Assembly (NCBI GenBank): GCA_029298735.1
Contig: JANSLP010000030.1
Coordinates: forward strand, 148,314 to 212,313
Length of the DNA: 64,000 nt
Direction of reading: 5' to 3'
From: Ophiostoma sp. CBS 140.51
Lineage: Eukaryota; Ascomycota; Sordariomycetes; Ophiostomatales; Ophiostomataceae
Shown: positions 9,805 through 20,960 of the stretch, one piece after another
Layout: each line of letters opens with the position of its first letter
Position numbering within the stretch: the first letter of the stretch is position 1
The notes under the pieces: model-generated
Seen by the model: the letters and a program-made list of their open reading frames with translations, nothing else
Told to the model about the DNA's origin: nothing
Databases searched by the model: none
Position numbers and translations under genes: made by a program

Positions 9805-12800
9805 ATGGCTGCCCTCTCACGGACACCATCACCGGCCCCTGGCTCGGGCTCCGACTCGGACTCGGTTGTGGCTACGCCCATGACGCCGCGGACTAAACTT
9901 CGCGAGCTGTTTGCAACCATTGACGGTGGCAACAATGATGGCAGCAGCGGCTCGGATAATGAGCGCGAAAGCAACGAGGAGAACAAGACCCCAAGCCGCA
10001 AGGCCAAGAAAACCAACACCAGCGCGAAGCTGTCGGCCAGAAAATCACCGCGGCCAGACGCGGCTGCATTTGTCCCATCTCCCACACAGACCAGACCGGC
10101 CAGCCGACCACCACGAGCAGTCTCTCCCTTGATCGGTGCCGGAGCACTGGGTGCCAGCAGCGACGAGGACAGTGATGTTGAGGTGCGGCCGCGTGGTCGG
10201 TTTGCGGCCCGCATGCAGGCTGCTGCGGCGGCTGCCGATAGCACATCTACGTCTTCAGAACCTCTTGCCGACAATCCTCGCGAACGCGTCAAGCGGATGC
10301 TGCAGCAGGCTGCCGGTGGTGCCGATGCCGAAAAGGATAAGGCCGAGGACACCAACGACGGCGAGGACGAGGAGGATGCACCGGTTGTTGCACGCCCACG
10401 CAAGCGGTTGACTAATCTCCGTACGGCCCGGCGCAGCGCTTCAGCCTCGCCTCGCCAGTCTCAATCTCTGTCTGCCACACCATCTCGCTCCACGCGTGAG
10501 GACTCACCTCCCATGTTCATGACGCCGAGCAAGCAGGGCGAGCGCGAGGACTCACCCGACATGTTTATGACGCCCGAGAAGGCTGGTAACGACGACACCA
10601 GTGCTTCTGCTGCTCCCGGCCGCAACGCACGCTTCCAGGCACTCGTAGCCCGCAAACAAAAAGAGGCCCGTGCCCGCGAAGAGGCCGAGGAGCGCAAGCG
10701 GGAAGCCCGTATGGCTGCCATGGCCGACAACAGCGACAATGACGACGACGACGATGTGGCCATGGGCGGTCTCGATGAGGACGATGACATTCTCATGCGT
10801 GACGCCGAGGGTGCTGACGACAACCCGTCCGACATTACCGACGACGAGGGCGGCCGCCAGCTGACACAAAACATGGCTGGCGCCCGCCCGGAGCGCAAGG
10901 CCAGCAAGAAAGCGCTCGAGGAGATGCACCGCGAGACGCAGCGCATGGCCCGTAACCTGCAGCTGGCACATGAGGCCAAGACTCGCAAGAAGGTTACCAA
11001 GGCTTCTCTGTTTGAGCGCTTCAACTTCCACCCGACTGGCGCTGCTGCCGCCGCTGCTGCCCCGGTTGCAAAGGAGCCGACCAGCTCCAGCCGGCCTACA
11101 TCGCCCGTTTCTCCCAACAACAACACCGACACGGAGATGCGTGCTGTTGCCGACACACCACCCAGCTCGCCGCCTGTGCCAGTCGTGCCTGATGCACTTT
11201 TCGACAAGACCAAGGAGACGGCCGTGGCTACTACGACAACCCTCGAGTCGGCTGACCTTCCCCGGCTCGACAAGGGCAAGGGCAACGCCGTCGAGACGAC
11301 AGTTGTGGCCGACGAGCAACCCAAGACGGAGGTCAAGCGCAACATCCGTTTGCGCATGCCTATGGTCCAGACCAACCTGGTCATGATCGACTCGTCCGAC
11401 GAGGGTGAACTGGAGATTGTCCAGACGACTAAGAACAAGCTGGACATTCTCTTTGACAACGTGCCTCTCAAGCGCGAGCAGGAGCCGCGCTCCATGTTTG
11501 CTCTGCGCCGCCTCGCCCAAATCGGCTCGCCTGGCAAGAAGCCCCGCGCTCGCCCGGCTGCCAAGGGCAAGGGCGCGAAGAATGGTGCAGGCGCTGGCGA
11601 GTTGACACTGAGCGAGCTGCAGCAGTCTCTCCAAGAACGTGCTCGCCGCCAGGCCAAGCTGGAGCGCGAAGAGCGTCTGGACATGCTTCGCGCCAAGGGT
11701 GTGCGCATCCAGACTGAAGAGGAGCGGGAGCGTGAGATGGAGGAGGTCGACGACATTGTGGCCCGCGCGCGCCAGGAGGCGGAAGAGCTCATGCAGCGCG
11801 AGCGCGATGAGGCCAAGAAGGGCAAGAAGAACGGCGGAGAGGAAGATGCTGTTCCCGATGTCCTGGACTGGGATGAGAGTGAGGATGGGGAGGATTACGA
11901 GCCCGAGGAGGAGGAGGAAGAAGTCGAGGAGCGGGAGATTGAGCTCTCTGGCTCGGAGGACGAAGAGGCAGAGAATGAGGGCGACGTGGAGGTCCTGGCC
12001 GGCACGCTTATCGACGGCGAGGCTGAGTCTACCGACAACGATTCTGGCGACGACAAAGACAAGGACGAGGCTGAGGACGCAGACGATAAGGCCGATGTGC
12101 TTCCTACGCCGACGCGTCCTCGTCCTGCCAAGCGGCGCGCTGCTCTCATCATCTCGGACGACGAGGACGAGGGTGATGACAACCACAACGACAATAATAA
12201 CACTCCGGCTGCCGCAAAGCCTGCTTTCCTTGCTGTCGAGGCCAAGACGCCCGGCCCCAAGAACCCATTCGCCAAGTCACCGTCCGGCCTCTCTGCTGCC
12301 AACAACAACAACAACAACAACAACAGCGACTCACCGCAGGTGCCCACTTCTGTCCTGCGCTCGGCCACCAAGACGTTTATCCCTGGTCTGCCCGTCGCCC
12401 CCGGTGGCCCCGCCGGTCTGGGCTTGACCCAGATCTTTGCCGGCACCATGTCCGACGACAGCCAGGCTTTGGTTGGTGGCTCGCCCTCCCAGTTCATGCC
12501 CACCATTGGCAACTTTGTCGACGCCGACTACTCGCAGATGGCGGCCAGCGGCGAAAAGACCAATGCGGCGGCCATCCTCGACAGCCAGCCGTTGGCGACG
12601 ACGGTGGCAATGACGCAGGAGGACTGGATCAAGCGCATCAAGGGTGAGGGCAGCAATCACGACAGCAACAACAGCGATGGTGGCGGTACCGGCCCCAGCC
12701 AGATGGTGCAGTTCAACTTCTCGCAGTCCCAGGCACACGGTCTCGACAGCCTGCTGCGCGAGCCGGACGTCAGCCAAATGTCCACGCTTGGTCCCAGCCA

Positions 12801-14478
12801 GGACAATGGCCCGCAGGAGTACACCCCTCTCAAGGTCCGCTTCATTGAAAACCAGCCGTCGACGATTGAGACGGTCGTCCTGGATGGCAATGCTACTCAA
12901 CGAACCCAACCGCTCACACAGTCGCAGTCGGTGGTGCCGGCGTCGCAGCAGTCGCCTGCCGAGCCTCGCCGCCCGCGTGGCAGACTGTTCCGCAAGACGG
13001 ACGTGGCCAAGATTGTCGAGGAGGAGGAGGAGGCTGATGTCGAGGATGAAGACGTGGAGGATGAGCAAGATGATGAGGACGAGGCTGAGCCCACTCAGGA
13101 CCAGTCTATAGAGGCCGCTACAGCTTTCGCCAAGATGCGACAGGCTGCCCTCCAGAAGCAGTTTGACCGCAAGAAGAGCAAGGCCAAGGAGATGGTCGAG
13201 GAGCAGGCTGAAGAATCCGAGGATGAGTATGCTGGTTTGGGCGGTGCCGACGGCGAGATGGACAGCGACAATGAAAGTCTGGCCTCCGTCAAGGACATTA
13301 TCGACGACGACCAAAAGGTCTCGCGAACGGACAATGCCAAACTGGCCGCCTTCTATGCCGACCGCGAGCGCGAAAACGACGAGAAGCAGGTCGAGAAGCT
13401 GTTCCGCGACGTCACCACGGGCATGCTGCGTCGCAAACGCGGCCACGGTGCTAGTGGCGGTGCCGGCGACTACGATTTGTCTGATTCGGACGACGGTGGC
13501 GAGGCCCGGCGCCGCATGAAGCGCCGCCAATTTGCGCGCATGCAAAAGGCCTTGTTTGCCGACGAGCGCGTGTCCAAGGTGGCCGAGAACCCGCGCAACA
13601 TGGCCTTCTTGCGCACCATTGAGGACCGCGGCAGTGACGACGAGATGGACTTTATCTTTGACGCGGCCGAGGTGCCGGCCTCTGTCCCCTCAGTGACGGC
13701 CACTGACTCGGCTGCTCCTGCTGCCCCTGTTGACACCACCACATCAATCCCCGACAGCCAGCCGATGGCGGGTGCGGCTCCTGCACCGGTGGCTTCCGAG
13801 CACCAGCATCCCCGCCGCCGCCGCTTGTCTGCCAACCCGGGCAAGAAGCCCGCCAACATTGGCGAGATCCGTGAGTCGCTGTCCAGCCTGCTGGAGGACT
13901 ACAACAACGACGGCAGCAACCTGTCGATTGTGGCCGACTCCGAGTTTGGCTCCGATAACGAGGAGGAGGACAAGGAGAATGTGCCTGAGGCTGCAGCGGC
14001 TGCTTCCGCACCCTCTGTCGTCCGCCGCCCTGGCCGCAACCACAACGTCCAGGTCGTCGACCGTATTTCTCTGAAGCGCAACAACAGCAACATGTCGTCG
14101 GCGTCGACTTCGTCTACTTCGTCATCCTCCACAGCGTCGACTACCATCGCCCCAGGCATGGGCCCGACCGGTTTCCGCGTGCCCGCTCTCCTGCGCCGCG
14201 CCACGACCAACTCGTTGGTGTCGACCAGCTCGAGCGGTAGTGGGGCGGGCAGCTTGACGTCCAACAACACGAACACCAACAAGGCTGCCGACAAGGACAA
14301 CGGCAAAATCAAAAAGAATGCAAGCAAGATGTCGGGCATCCACTATTTTGCGCGCGAGAATGAGCGGCGGGCGGCGCTGGCGGAGAGTGACAAGCGGCGG
14401 CAGGCCAAGAAGGCTAAGAATGCCGAGGGCCGTGTGCGGGCCGTGGGTGGACTGTTTGGTGCCGGCAAGTTTGAGTAA
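9805..14478 (+). CDS. mrc1: Mediator of replication checkpoint Mrc1/Claspin
   Basis: Replisome-associated adaptor that carries the S-phase checkpoint signal from ATR/Mec1-type kinase to the effector kinase (Rad53/Cds1) and supports fork speed. It is a single exon of 1557 residues. I chose the ATG at 9805 (MAALSRTPSPAP): an open frame extends 70 codons further upstream, but that part is low-complexity leader. The protein is mostly disordered and very acidic with alternating basic stretches, as in Claspin. Many SQ/TQ dipeptides, candidate ATR-type sites, lie between about residues 880 and 1100. The conserved Mrc1 block is near residues 1140-1300: DEYAGLGG, SVKDIIDDDQ, KLAAFYADRER, VEKLFRDVTTGMLRRKR and NMAFLRTIEDRGSDDEMDF. 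The tail has VDRISLKR and GFRVPALLRRATTN. Asp/Glu and Asn runs reflect simple codon repeats. Confidence 0.9.
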   Translation: MAALSRTPSPAPGSGSDSDSVVATPMTPRTKLRELFATIDGGNNDGSSGSDNERESNEENKTPSRKAKKTNTSAKLSARKSPRPDAAAFVPSPTQTRPASRPPRAVSPLIGAGALGASSDEDSDVEVRPRGRFAARMQAAAAAADSTSTSSEPLADNPRERVKRMLQQAAGGADAEKDKAEDTNDGEDEEDAPVVARPRKRLTNLRTARRSASASPRQSQSLSATPSRSTREDSPPMFMTPSKQGEREDSPDMFMTPEKAGNDDTSASAAPGRNARFQALVARKQKEARAREEAEERKREARMAAMADNSDNDDDDDVAMGGLDEDDDILMRDAEGADDNPSDITDDEGGRQLTQNMAGARPERKASKKALEEMHRETQRMARNLQLAHEAKTRKKVTKASLFERFNFHPTGAAAAAAAPVAKEPTSSSRPTSPVSPNNNTDTEMRAVADTPPSSPPVPVVPDALFDKTKETAVATTTTLESADLPRLDKGKGNAVETTVVADEQPKTEVKRNIRLRMPMVQTNLVMIDSSDEGELEIVQTTKNKLDILFDNVPLKREQEPRSMFALRRLAQIGSPGKKPRARPAAKGKGAKNGAGAGELTLSELQQSLQERARRQAKLEREERLDMLRAKGVRIQTEEEREREMEEVDDIVARARQEAEELMQRERDEAKKGKKNGGEEDAVPDVLDWDESEDGEDYEPEEEEEEVEEREIELSGSEDEEAENEGDVEVLAGTLIDGEAESTDNDSGDDKDKDEAEDADDKADVLPTPTRPRPAKRRAALIISDDEDEGDDNHNDNNNTPAAAKPAFLAVEAKTPGPKNPFAKSPSGLSAANNNNNNNNSDSPQVPTSVLRSATKTFIPGLPVAPGGPAGLGLTQIFAGTMSDDSQALVGGSPSQFMPTIGNFVDADYSQMAASGEKTNAAAILDSQPLATTVAMTQEDWIKRIKGEGSNHDSNNSDGGGTGPSQMVQFNFSQSQAHGLDSLLREPDVSQMSTLGPSQDNGPQEYTPLKVRFIENQPSTIETVVLDGNATQRTQPLTQSQSVVPASQQSPAEPRRPRGRLFRKTDVAKIVEEEEEADVEDEDVEDEQDDEDEAEPTQDQSIEAATAFAKMRQAALQKQFDRKKSKAKEMVEEQAEESEDEYAGLGGADGEMDSDNESLASVKDIIDDDQKVSRTDNAKLAAFYADRERENDEKQVEKLFRDVTTGMLRRKRGHGASGGAGDYDLSDSDDGGEARRRMKRRQFARMQKALFADERVSKVAENPRNMAFLRTIEDRGSDDEMDFIFDAAEVPASVPSVTATDSAAPAAPVDTTTSIPDSQPMAGAAPAPVASEHQHPRRRRLSANPGKKPANIGEIRESLSSLLEDYNNDGSNLSIVADSEFGSDNEEEDKENVPEAAAAASAPSVVRRPGRNHNVQVVDRISLKRNNSNMSSASTSSTSSSSTASTTIAPGMGPTGFRVPALLRRATTNSLVSTSSSGSGAGSLTSNNTNTNKAADKDNGKIKKNASKMSGIHYFARENERRAALAESDKRRQAKKAKNAEGRVRAVGGLFGAGKFE

Positions 14479-14853
14479 GCCCAGCCGGAGTGAACTACAA
14501 GAGAATTATGTATATGGCGTTTTATGATATTTTGATTTGAGGCGTTATTGGGATTGGACATGGAGAATTGGGTAGGCGTTTGTTTACTTTCTGGCATAGG
14601 CGTTTATGTTTTTATAGTTACATGTCTACATGTCTTTTACATTCACAGGCAGATGAAGAACAAGAACAGACTTCATTTCATTTCATTTGATTTTCATTTC
14701 ATTACTCGCATAACATTTTATATGGGCACGTGCATCTAGAATATCCCTGGAGCAATATGGACGTGTGCATAACATCAAGAAGGAATCCATCAAACATGGT
14801 AGATAATCGATCAGTATATAAACCAATGTGACCGTCACCACCCCTACCGCAGG
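14479..14853. other. Convergent intergenic region, no gene seen
   Basis: A short AT-rich spacer between the MRC1 stop and the stop of the minus-strand gene that follows. It is presumably made up of the two 3'UTRs. Confidence 0.6.
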
Positions 14854-17800
14854 CTACTTCGTCCTCGACTCCTGCATCGCCTGGTCTTGCCGCATGGCCT
14901 GCTCCACCTCTTCCCGGTCGGGCATCACCGTGTCGTCCGACTTGGCGTCGTCGTCATCGTCGTCATAGTACTCTTGGTCTTCGACATCGTCGTCGTCCTC
15001 GTAGTTGTAGATGCCGTCGTCGTCGTCAAGGTCAAAGCCGTCGCCACCAGTGGAGGCGGCGGCAGCCGCCGTAGCCGTGGTAGTGGCTGCTGCCACAGCA
15101 GTCGGCCGCACGACAACCACATCGTCGAAAGAGCTCGTCGTCATGGACGACGAGCTGCTGGGCGTGGCAAAGCTCTCAATGCTCGTGCCCGTCAGCGTCG
15201 AGTGCCCGTCCTGGACGGCCCTACTAGCATTGCTGGGCATAGAATGGGCATAGTTCCACGCCGACGAGGTGGGCGCAGGGGCGGAAACAGTAGCGACTTG
15301 CGCAGCGGCCAGCCGAAGACCGTCGAAATTGCGGACCATGATGAAGCTGCTGGAGACGCTCTGGCCGTCGTCGTCACTATCGCCGTGTCCCCGCGCCGTC
15401 CCGCCCGCATCACTCATGGCCATGTCCCGGTACCGCTCCGTCTGGCCGTCTTCACTAATGGACGGCGGTCCGGCCATGCTGAGGGCATCGTCAATGCTGG
15501 CCGTGCTCATATTTGTCATAGTGGTGCCCGTGTGGTACTCCGGCCCCGGCGAGATGGGTCCCAGGTGGGCCGTGGGAAGAGCGGGCTCAAAGACGGCGCC
15601 CGTGCCGTCGTTGTCGCCGCCCGCCCACAAGGGCAAGAACCGGAACTCGTCGGCGGACAGTCCTAGCAGCAGATGCGGCGAGGGCTTGAGCATGGCCAGC
15701 TCAAACTCGGGAGAAAGTGAGTCGCGCTCATAAATCTTCTTGTAGAGCCGGTTGGCATGGTTGTACAGGGCATAGCGAATGTCGACGGACTGGAAGCCGT
15801 TGAGTTCGTACATCGACTCGATGGAGGCCAGTGTGACATTGTCGCCGATCATGGGCTGGAGGCGTTCCAACAAATCGAGACGGAGATTGGCGCGGGTCTC
15901 GGCGGTGCCGAGTGGCACATTGTACACCAGAGCTGTCAACAGCGTATCGTTGACGGCGGTGACCAGGTCCAAAAACTGGCCATTGCCAAGCTCGACCGTC
16001 AGCTTGTCCTCAATGAACCTAGCAAGGAGGCGCCAGTAGACGGCGGTCATGGACTTTTTGTCGTCGGACAGGTCGTTGTAGACATGGACGAACCAGTTCT
16101 TGTGCAAGGTGGTCTGGCGCACATAGAAGCTGAGGCTCTTTTGCACGTCCTCGGTGTAGGTGGTATGCAGCAGGTCTGAGTCGGGCATGTTGGGCGGGAA
16201 GCAGACGCGAACAATGAGGGCGATCCGGTCCAGGAGCCGGCGGACCGCGGCCAGCGCGTTCGCAATGGGAAAGATTCGAGGCTCCAGGAGGTCGTCCGTA
16301 TTGAAGCGGGCAAGTCTTTTCTCGGTGGGCGCAAAATCGGCAAGAGCCTGGGCCGTCAACTGCAGCTTGTGGATGGGACCCCCAAAGGCTTGGAACATGG
16401 CCGTCACCGGCTCGAGATCATACTTGCGAACGACGTTGATGGCTGGGTTGGGGCTGCTGCCGGCGCCGGCTGTTACGGCCGTTTCTGACTCCAACATCGG
16501 AGAAAGCTGCTCAGGACAAGCATTCATCTCGGCAAAATGGGCATCCCGGGTCTTGAGGATACGCTGGACAAGGGCCTCGCTGGAGTGGTCAATCATGGTC
16601 TCCATGTCCTCATCGAGCAGACCCGAGAGCTCGCGGCCAAAGACAGTCTTTTGGCGGCTCTGGAACTTGCGCGGCTGGGCATTGGTGTTGCCGGCCTCCT
16701 GCAGGGCGTGTTCGGCGACGAGAATGCGGTAGGCAACACGGGCGACGACAGGCAGCTTGATGTTCCATGCGATGATAAAGCACTCTTCAGGCAGCGTGTC
16801 GACGATGTTGATGTTGTTCCATTCAAAGAACCAGTCCGAAATCCAAGAACGCAGCTTGTTGGCAAAGGCGTAGCCACCCTGCTGGTCGTCACTGAAACTC
16901 CTCGACTTGGAGGCCGTGTAAATGTAATAGGCGTCACTGCTTTTTAGGCGGAATAGCTTGGCCAGGCCGGCAATGGTGTAGACACGAGCAGCCGAGTTGA
17001 GGAGAAGCGGTTTGCCGGCCATGGCCAGCAAGAGGCGGATCACATTGGCAATGTGGCGGATCTCGCAGTAGTCGTCAATGCGGAACTCGGGCGACAGCGG
17101 GAGGTCCCAAATGGCACCAGTCAGCGAGCCGTCGTGCAGCGTGGGCGAGTCGACTGGTGCATGCATGATCTCAGGTCCTTGTGGCGCCGTGGATGACGGG
17201 ATGGACGGGATGGGGTTCCCGTCGTTGCTGACGTACGGAGCGGACGAAGTGAAGATGGGGCCGGTTTCAGCAGCTTCACCTGGCGATTGTGGCTCATTAT
17301 CGGTATCCCGTCCAAATATTGAGTTGAACATGTCGATCTCCACTTCCCTCTCCGCTGCGGCAGTCGTCGTCGTAGCCGTCGTAGCCGTCGTCGTCGAACT
17401 CGAGCTCGTGTGTGTGGTCACCGGAACAGCATTGCCCTGCACCGTCAGAGGCTTGTGCTGACCATTGATCCAGTACCCAGGCTCTTCACACTTGGCACCC
17501 CGGATCTTCATGTCAAAGCAGTGGCAGGCGTCGTCGTGGCCCCCGGCCGCCGAGATTGGTGCACGCCGGCTCGACTCGAGGCGGGTCATCATGCTGTACT
17601 GCACAATGCCCTTGGGCAGGGTCAGGGCTTCGAGGTGTTCCGACCTCAGGTCCGAGTCGGCCGAGGGGCCCAGGTCGAGCACGTAGCGGATCTTCTTCAT
17701 GATCTCGGCGCCATTGGGCCCCAGCTGGCCGCTAAGCAGCAGCTTGCTGGCCCTCCGCTTCTGGTACCGCTCGTCGTCGAGCAGCTGGACAAATTTCTCA

Positions 17801-18579
17801 AAGCCACTATCCCGGAGAACGGTCGAGTTGTAGCAGAGCAGCCAGTTGGTCGGGTAGGCGGTGCCCATGCAGGACATTTTGAAATTGGACGACGCTGACG
17901 ACACCGACGGGATCTGGAGCAGGATGAGGGTGTCGACCTGGTCTTCGGGAAAGAGGTTGGCAAACTCGGCCTCGGCGGCAATGATGTGCGTGACATCTTG
18001 GTCGTGCAGCTGGTTGGCCTGCTCGCGCTGGATATCCAGCGCGCTGAGATGAGATACATGCGGTAGGTCGTTCTGGGAGGAGGGAAACGCAGCGCGTTGG
18101 TAAGGTCGTCCAGATGATGTTGATTGCAAATTCAAAACGAAAAAAGAGGAACTCACCATCTTGTCGGTTGCTGTCGACTTTGAATCTGATTCGGTGTACG
18201 CAGCTGGAAACCGCACACGGAATGACGACGGACGCGACGTGCTTGACTTGCTTGACTTTTGAATGCGAGACCGCAGCGCCTGTAGCTTTTCCTCGGGCGA
18301 GACAATTGTATTGTGCGGCTGTCGAAGGAGATGAGATGCAAAAGCAGAAGAAGAAGAAACAGAACCCGAACCAGAACCAGAACCAGAATCAGGCAGCCGG
18401 GAATAGCTGATTGATATTTCAGGTGCCTCAAAAGGAGGATCAGGACCAGGATCAGTCCCACAAGGCTGAGGCTCTTGGTCGCCCGGAGGCTCGTGCCAAG
18501 AGGAGGAAGAGCCCGGGGCCGCCAGCGTGTCAAGAAGAGGGGCACTTGTCGGTGCCTTGTCACTGTTGAGATGGGACAT
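14854..18579 (-). CDS. Large uncharacterised protein with acidic C-terminal tail
   Basis: I do not recognise the family. The frame is open across the whole span, but a good intron lies inside it: 18156 to 18073 on the minus strand, GTGAGT..TCCCAG, 84 nt, divisible by three and without stops. Spliced, the product is about 1213 residues; unspliced, 1241. The N-terminal 150 residues are Ser/Pro-rich and disordered. A globular part of about residues 150-450 includes a Cys/His patch (DACHCFDMKIRGAKCEEPGYW). A second globular, mainly helical part includes DDYCEIRHIANVIRLLLAMAG, WISDWFFEWNNINIVDTLPEE and CFPPNMPDSDLL. A Ser/Thr-rich region and an Asp/Glu/Tyr-rich tail close the protein. No signal peptide or membrane segment was seen. 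The regular codon use and folded-looking core argue that it is real. Confidence 0.75.
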   Translation of the reverse strand: MSHLNSDKAPTSAPLLDTLAAPGSSSSWHEPPGDQEPQPCGTDPGPDPPFEAPEISISYSRLPDSGSGSGSGSVSSSSAFASHLLRQPHNTIVSPEEKLQALRSRIQKSSKSSTSRPSSFRVRFPAAYTESDSKSTATDKMVSSSFFVLNLQSTSSGRPYQRAAFPSSQNDLPHVSHLSALDIQREQANQLHDQDVTHIIAAEAEFANLFPEDQVDTLILLQIPSVSSASSNFKMSCMGTAYPTNWLLCYNSTVLRDSGFEKFVQLLDDERYQKRRASKLLLSGQLGPNGAEIMKKIRYVLDLGPSADSDLRSEHLEALTLPKGIVQYSMMTRLESSRRAPISAAGGHDDACHCFDMKIRGAKCEEPGYWINGQHKPLTVQGNAVPVTTHTSSSSTTTATTATTTTAAAEREVEIDMFNSIFGRDTDNEPQSPGEAAETGPIFTSSAPYVSNDGNPIPSIPSSTAPQGPEIMHAPVDSPTLHDGSLTGAIWDLPLSPEFRIDDYCEIRHIANVIRLLLAMAGKPLLLNSAARVYTIAGLAKLFRLKSSDAYYIYTASKSRSFSDDQQGGYAFANKLRSWISDWFFEWNNINIVDTLPEECFIIAWNIKLPVVARVAYRILVAEHALQEAGNTNAQPRKFQSRQKTVFGRELSGLLDEDMETMIDHSSEALVQRILKTRDAHFAEMNACPEQLSPMLESETAVTAGAGSSPNPAINVVRKYDLEPVTAMFQAFGGPIHKLQLTAQALADFAPTEKRLARFNTDDLLEPRIFPIANALAAVRRLLDRIALIVRVCFPPNMPDSDLLHTTYTEDVQKSLSFYVRQTTLHKNWFVHVYNDLSDDKKSMTAVYWRLLARFIEDKLTVELGNGQFLDLVTAVNDTLLTALVYNVPLGTAETRANLRLDLLERLQPMIGDNVTLASIESMYELNGFQSVDIRYALYNHANRLYKKIYERDSLSPEFELAMLKPSPHLLLGLSADEFRFLPLWAGGDNDGTGAVFEPALPTAHLGPISPGPEYHTGTTMTNMSTASIDDALSMAGPPSISEDGQTERYRDMAMSDAGGTARGHGDSDDDGQSVSSSFIMVRNFDGLRLAAAQVATVSAPAPTSSAWNYAHSMPSNASRAVQDGHSTLTGTSIESFATPSSSSSMTTSSFDDVVVVRPTAVAAATTTATAAAAASTGGDGFDLDDDDGIYNYEDDDDVEDQEYYDDDDDDAKSDDTVMPDREEVEQAMRQDQAMQESRTK

Positions 18580-20960
18580 GAGACGAAGAAGTGGAGGATC
18601 GCCGTTCGATGGTGATGAGTTGGGAGGTGGGAAGAAGTAAGACGTCAGGCACCAGCGAAAATCGAGATGGCAGCTGCTGCTTATCGAGAAGGAGCAACCG
18701 TCAATTCGGAAGAAAAAGGGAAAGAGCAGGGGAGCAAGAGGAAGGCAGGTCTACGATAAAAAGGGCGGCACAGAGTGACAACGTGCATGAAAAAGAGAAA
18801 GAGAGAGTGAATGAATGTGGGAAGGAGCGATCTTCACGTGTTCTAGGCATCCACCACCACAGGCTGCAACCAATACTGTTGCACCCAAACCACCATCTGC
18901 ATGAGCTCTCTCCTTGCTGCTTTCGCCTTTCTAGGCCTCCAATCCCATGAGAAGAGTCGAGATCCTGCAGCAGCTCTTACGAAAAAAGCGGGGCATTTAA
19001 ACGGGATGCGTGTTGTTGAGTCGCTGAGTCGCTCCTGCCGTTGGAGAGGTTCTTTGGGAAGCTGTAGATCAGCCAAAAAGCAGGAAAGCAACCATCTTGA
19101 AAGACGAAGTGACAAGGTGACAAGATGACTACAACGGAACGACAATAACTGAATAAATAGTACGATTGAGATGTTTACTTCATCTTGAGTCACAGCCTTA
19201 TGGAGCTAACAAGTGACGCGAGGCGCTAACACCGTCTTCTTGTCAAAAGCGTCTTCTGACCCAAGCTTTTTTGGCCCTTGAGGCGGATGGGGCTCTGTGC
19301 TTTCCTGGGACAGGGGCCACTTTCGTCCACGACCGTGAAGACCGAAGAGGAAGGCGGGGCACAACGCAGATGGGCTGTTGCTGCTTCTCCCTGGCTTATA
19401 TAATACGACGTATTATTGCGAAGACTGGAGCTGTCAAGCAGAGAAAAAAAAAGAGAAAAAAAGACGGTTTGACAGCTGGTCGAAAGCGGCACAGACTTGG
19501 GTTACATCATTTTCTAATAGCGGAATGTTGTGGGCAAATAACCGGGGAAAGATAAGCAGCAGCTGATTGCCGTGCCGTCAGCTGTCGCGTGGTTCTGTCG
19601 GAGCTGTCAAGAAAGTGAGATATAAGCTGGATAACGTCAGTCCAATGTCATAGACGAGCTGTTAAGGAGAGTAATTGTCACGAAGGAGGAGGAGAAGAGA
19701 CTGTGAATTGGCAAAAGTGCCCATCGTACCGAGAGGCTAGTGTTTACAAGATGTTGGGAAGGTGCGAAACGACAACGAGGTAGAAAATGCAAAGAGCGAC
19801 TCGAATTAGGAAGGACCAACCGTCGACGCCAATACACAATGCACGGGCAACTGCCTATCACAGATAAGACGCACAAAAGCGCACAGCGGTTCTTTCTACT
19901 TTTGCAATCGCAAAGCAACAACAGAGGAAAGCACGAACCAGCTGCACACCGAAAAAAAAACGAAAAGGATTCCAGACCGAGACCAGAAAACCGTCAGCAG
20001 TTCCTTCGGCCTGGAGCCTGGGCGTCCTGGAGCCCAACAACTCAGACGCCCAGAGCAGTTTTACATGCAAAAGGGAGGGGCAAAATGGAGCACGCGACCA
20101 AAAAGAGGCGAAACTACAGGTGAACTGCCTGCAGACCCGGCGCCGAGTTAGCGGGGGACGCGCCAGCGCGCCTACTCCACGGGGAAGAGCAGCCGTGCAG
20201 CAGTTAGCGCACAGCAAAGACAACAGAGCAAGAGCCACCGGCCGCTGGTTGCCAACAGAAGAAAAGCTGACCACAGGGCGAAATGGTGAACCAGTCCCCA
20301 ACAAAGGAGACATTCAGCAGTGACGATAGTCGGAGCACTGGAAACATAAGAAGGAATGAGGAGAACCCGGAAGGTGAAGCGGTGCCGCAGGAAAGTGTGC
20401 GTCTGGTTTGTACGTCTCCGAACGGCGTGGGTTACATGGCGTTGAAGAGAGTAGCATTGCAGAGGAATGCCGAGGGTGAGAAGAGAAAAGAAAAGAAAAG
20501 AAAGAAAAGAAGCTCGTAAAATACGTGAGCTCAGAACGAGCTCAAAAAGATAAAAAAGTAGACTGTGAAAAAGGTACACATTGAAAGAACCGCGAAAAAT
20601 TGCCGATCTCTACTCGTTCTTGTGCCTTCCTGTTCTTTTCGTTCTTTCTGTTCTTTCTTTCCCCTCGCTCTATTTTAGCTCCCTTTGCTACTTCTTCTTC
20701 TGGCGCCCTTTTTTCGCCTTCCAAGTCCGTCCTTGGTCCTTTCTTATCTTTCCACGGCTCCCCTCCCTCCTTCTTCTCTCTCTTCAACTCTGATCGATCG
20801 ATCTCTGACGTCGTTCAAAAAGTTGCCTTTCTTCTCAACCAGACACTTTCTGTACTGAACTTCACGTTTGCCAACGTCAACTTAATTGTCTTGATATCAA
20901 TTGCAACCGATTCTTCTTACCGACGACATCCACATCCACATCCACACATCTACCGCAACC
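18580..20960. other. 2.4-kb intergenic region upstream of two divergent genes
   Basis: It contains the upstream regions of the minus-strand orphan gene and of the plus-strand 71-residue gene. The last 370 bases before 20961 are pyrimidine-rich and end in a repeated CATCCACA segment, which looks like a leader. No further gene was recognised. Confidence 0.55.
19400..19416. repeat. Perfect 8+1+8 palindrome
   Basis: ATAATACG, one A, then CGTATTAT form a perfect inverted repeat in non-coding DNA. It could be a dimeric-factor site or chance; no neighbouring feature tells which. Confidence 0.8.

Noticed and set aside
10552..12186. Minus-strand frame of 544 codons inside MRC1
   Set aside because: Antisense shadow of a GC-rich, acidic coding sequence. 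Its Leu/Val/His/Arg-rich translation is a typical artefact.
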